A stretch of 7,780 bases of DNA, from positions 1-7,780 of the forward strand of contig JAHELM010000098.1 of the NCBI GenBank assembly GCA_024644185.1. The letters are read 5' to 3'. The notes beneath the pieces are model-generated. The model was not told the origin of the DNA, made no database searches, and saw only the letters and a program-made list of their open reading frames with translations. Shown piece after piece: positions 6,440 through 7,780 of this stretch (the first letter of the stretch is position 1; every line of letters begins with the position of its first letter). The translations under genes and the position numbers were made by a program. Origin of the DNA: Rhodospirillales bacterium (GTDB taxonomy: Bacteria > Pseudomonadota > Alphaproteobacteria > UBA8366 > JADFVY01).

Positions 6440-6476
6440 CCCGCAAGAGAGTTTTACAAAGCAGGGAGATCGAACA

Positions 6477-7253
6477 ATGAAGAAATTCGTTTCCGCCGTC
6501 GCGATGGTGCTGACGGTTGGTTTGGCGGCCGGTGCCGCGCAGGCCGGGCAGAAGGTCAAGATCGGTACGGAGGGCGCCTATCCTCCGTTCAATTCCATCG
6601 ACAGCAACGGTAAGCTGGTCGGGTTCGACATCGATATCGCCAATGCGCTGTGCGAAGCGGCGAAACTCGAATGCGAATTTGTCGTGCAGGATTGGGACGG
6701 TATCATCCCCGGTCTGGTCGCCAAGAAATACGACGCCATCGTCGCATCGATGTCGATCACGGACGAGCGCAAGGAGAAGGTGGACTTCACGGATAAGTAC
6801 TACAACACTCCGGCCAAGTTTTTTGCCAAGAAGGGCTCGGGCCTGCAGATCACGCGTGACGGGCTGAAGGGCAAGGTCGTCGCCGTGCAGCGCGCTACCA
6901 TTCATGAAAATTTCCTGCGTGACAATTTCGGCGACGTGGTGACGATCAATTCCTACGCTACCCAGGACGAAGCGTATCTGGATGTCGTGTCCGGTCGCGC
7001 CGATGCCGGTATTGCCGATTCGGTGGCCGTGCTCGACGGATTCCTGAACACGGATCAGGGCAAGGGCTTTGAATTCTTCGGTCCCGACTTCAACGATCCG
7101 AAGTGGTTCGGCGCGGGTGCCGGCATCGCGGTTCGCAAAGGCGACGACCAGCTTCGCAATGCGCTGAACGCGGCGCTGAAGCAGATCCTGGCCGACGGAA
7201 CCTACAAGAAGATCAATGCCAAATACTTCGCCTTCGACGTTTACGGCAAGTAA
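6477..7253 (+). CDS. Periplasmic polar/basic amino-acid-binding protein (HisJ/ArgT/AotJ family)
   Basis: This 258-residue protein has a clear signal peptide (MKKF, hydrophobic core, AQA before G24), giving a periplasmic mature form of 235 residues. It follows the LAO/HisJ pattern closely: KIGTEGAYPPFNS (28-40), GKLVGFDIDIANALC (45-59), WDGIIPGLVAKKYDAIVASMSITDER (73-98), VDFTDKYYNTPAKF (102-115), GIADSVAVLDGFL (178-190) and KKINAKYFAFDVYG at the end. R98 and D181 align with the HisJ/LAO residues holding the ligand carboxylate and amino groups; C59 and C66 fit the conserved disulphide of those proteins. E32 replaces the LAO aspartate that contacts the ligand side chain and W73 replaces its stacking Phe, consistent with arginine, ornithine, lysine or a related compound, but not decisive. 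ATG 6477 has AGGGAG 8 nt upstream and starts the signal peptide. Hairpins on both sides suggest it is expressed above the membrane components. Confidence 0.93.
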   Translation: MKKFVSAVAMVLTVGLAAGAAQAGQKVKIGTEGAYPPFNSIDSNGKLVGFDIDIANALCEAAKLECEFVVQDWDGIIPGLVAKKYDAIVASMSITDERKEKVDFTDKYYNTPAKFFAKKGSGLQITRDGLKGKVVAVQRATIHENFLRDNFGDVVTINSYATQDEAYLDVVSGRADAGIADSVAVLDGFLNTDQGKGFEFFGPDFNDPKWFGAGAGIAVRKGDDQLRNALNAALKQILADGTYKKINAKYFAFDVYGK

Positions 7254-7264
7254 GGCTTGCCGCG

Positions 7265-7281
7265 TCCGGGTCATGCCCGGA
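7265..7281 (+). other. Short hairpin just after the binding-protein gene
   Basis: TCCGGG (7265-7270) and CCCGGA (7276-7281) pair perfectly over a five-base loop, 11 bp after the stop codon. No T-run follows. Together with the longer hairpin next to it, it could protect the 3' end of the upstream message. Confidence 0.4.
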
Positions 7282-7293
7282 TAACGGTACCGG

Positions 7294-7331
7294 TTGCGCT
7301 GCCGTCGGCGGATACGCGGGCGGCAGCGCAA
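7294..7331 (+). terminator. Long hairpin between binding protein and permease: attenuator or mRNA stabiliser
   Basis: TTGCGCTGCCG (7294-7304) and CGGCAGCGCAA (7321-7331) are a perfect 11-bp inverted repeat with a 16-base loop, extendable by two G·T pairs outward. A pyrimidine-rich TTCTTCCT (7332-7339) follows, not a pure T-run, so termination would be partial at best. Its place between binding protein and permease matches the known malE-malF and hisJ-hisQ layouts, where such structures raise the binding-protein message over the permease message. Confidence 0.5.
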
Positions 7332-7366
7332 TTCTTCCTGAATGACGAATTGGGGATGGCCAGGTC

Positions 7367-7780
7367 GTGCTCGATCTGAAGGGTTATGGATGGATGCTCT
7401 GGGACGGGGTGCAACTGACCTTGCTGGTCGGGCTGTGCTCGCTCGTCGTCGCCATGGCCATGGGATTGCTCGGTGCCTGGGGCAAGCTGTCTCGCCACCG
7501 GGTCGCGCTTGGCGCGGCAAATACCTACACCACCGTCATTCGCGGTATTCCGGAACTACTGCTCATCCTCATCGTCTATTACGGCGTGCCGACGCTGATT
7601 CAGGACGTTCTGTCGCGCTTCGGCAACGACACGGTGATCGACGTCAATCCGTTCCTGGCCGGCGTGCTGACCATCGGGTTCATATACGGCGCCTTCACCA
7701 CGGAGGTGTTCCGTGGCGCCATCCTGGCCGTGCCGAAGGGGCAGATCGAGGCCGCCAATGCCGCCGGCATGTCGCCGCGG
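7367..7780 (+). CDS. Polar amino-acid ABC transporter permease (HisQ family, partial)
   Basis: The frame is open from GTG 7367 to the window edge, 138 codons, and would continue to about 230 in a complete family member. The N-terminus (MLDLKGYGWMLWDGVQLTLLVG) matches the HisQ/HisM start, with membrane segments near 15-37, 58-76 and 96-112. TTVIRGIPELLLILIVYYG (55-73) is the family core, and EVFRGAILAVPKGQIEAANAAGMS (113-136) contains the EAA loop (EAAxxxG at 128-134) that contacts the ATPase. An in-frame TGA at 7343 rules out a longer protein; GTG is preferred over ATG 7394 because it preserves the family start, with GGGGA (7352-7356) 10 nt upstream. A second, HisM-type permease is expected just outside the window. 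It forms the inner-membrane channel together with the ATPase and binding protein encoded upstream. Confidence 0.92.
   Translation, partial: MLDLKGYGWMLWDGVQLTLLVGLCSLVVAMAMGLLGAWGKLSRHRVALGAANTYTTVIRGIPELLLILIVYYGVPTLIQDVLSRFGNDTVIDVNPFLAGVLTIGFIYGAFTTEVFRGAILAVPKGQIEAANAAGMSPR

Noticed and set aside
6421..6460. Hairpin after the ATPase as a normal Rho-independent terminator
   Set aside because: No T-run follows the stem; the gap is only 67 bp and the binding-protein gene lacks an obvious promoter of its own.
6261..7520. 419-codon open frame on the minus strand
   Set aside because: It spans the antisense of three genes (ATPase end, binding protein, permease start) that are each clearly real on the plus strand.

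Overview
The window comes from a G+C-rich bacterial chromosome, most likely an alphaproteobacterium. That placement is an inference from G+C-rich third codon positions and from the style of the protein sequences; no rRNA or other phylogenetic marker is present. I see no mobile element, CRISPR array, tRNA or rRNA. The DNA is densely coding, with intergenic gaps of 13-170 bp.

Left part (1-3277). Two genes run leftward: a BtuF/FepB-type periplasmic binding protein for a metal chelate (1-1085, last residues outside the window) and, just upstream of it, a small exported DUF2946-like protein with a CKWCH motif (1169-1555). Divergently from these run a six-helix DUF2238 (YjdF-like) membrane protein (1668-2390) and a cysteine-rich DUF2284 protein (2561-3277). 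The divergent gap carries a perfect 8-bp inverted repeat whose two arms each look like part of an outward-facing extended -10 promoter. The group looks metal- or redox-related but no substrate can be read from it.

Middle (3291-4199). A ten-helix EamA/DMT-family exporter is encoded leftward, convergent with the DUF2284 gene and divergent from the next operon.

Right part (4367-7780). A transport and catabolism locus for a polar, probably basic, amino acid runs rightward: an AotO-like M14 zinc deacylase (AstE/ASPA family), a HisP-type ATPase, a HisJ/ArgT-type binding protein and the first 138 codons of a HisQ-type permease. The content resembles the Pseudomonas aeruginosa aot (arginine/ornithine) operon in a different order. 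A hairpin plus T-run and a perfect TATAAT lie between the deacylase and the ATPase gene, so the transporter probably has its own promoter. Strong hairpins flank the binding-protein gene on both sides, a layout that usually sets a high binding-protein to permease ratio. No clearly new system is evident. The best leads are the left-hand DUF cluster with its symmetric divergent promoter, and the coupling of a deacylase to amino-acid uptake.
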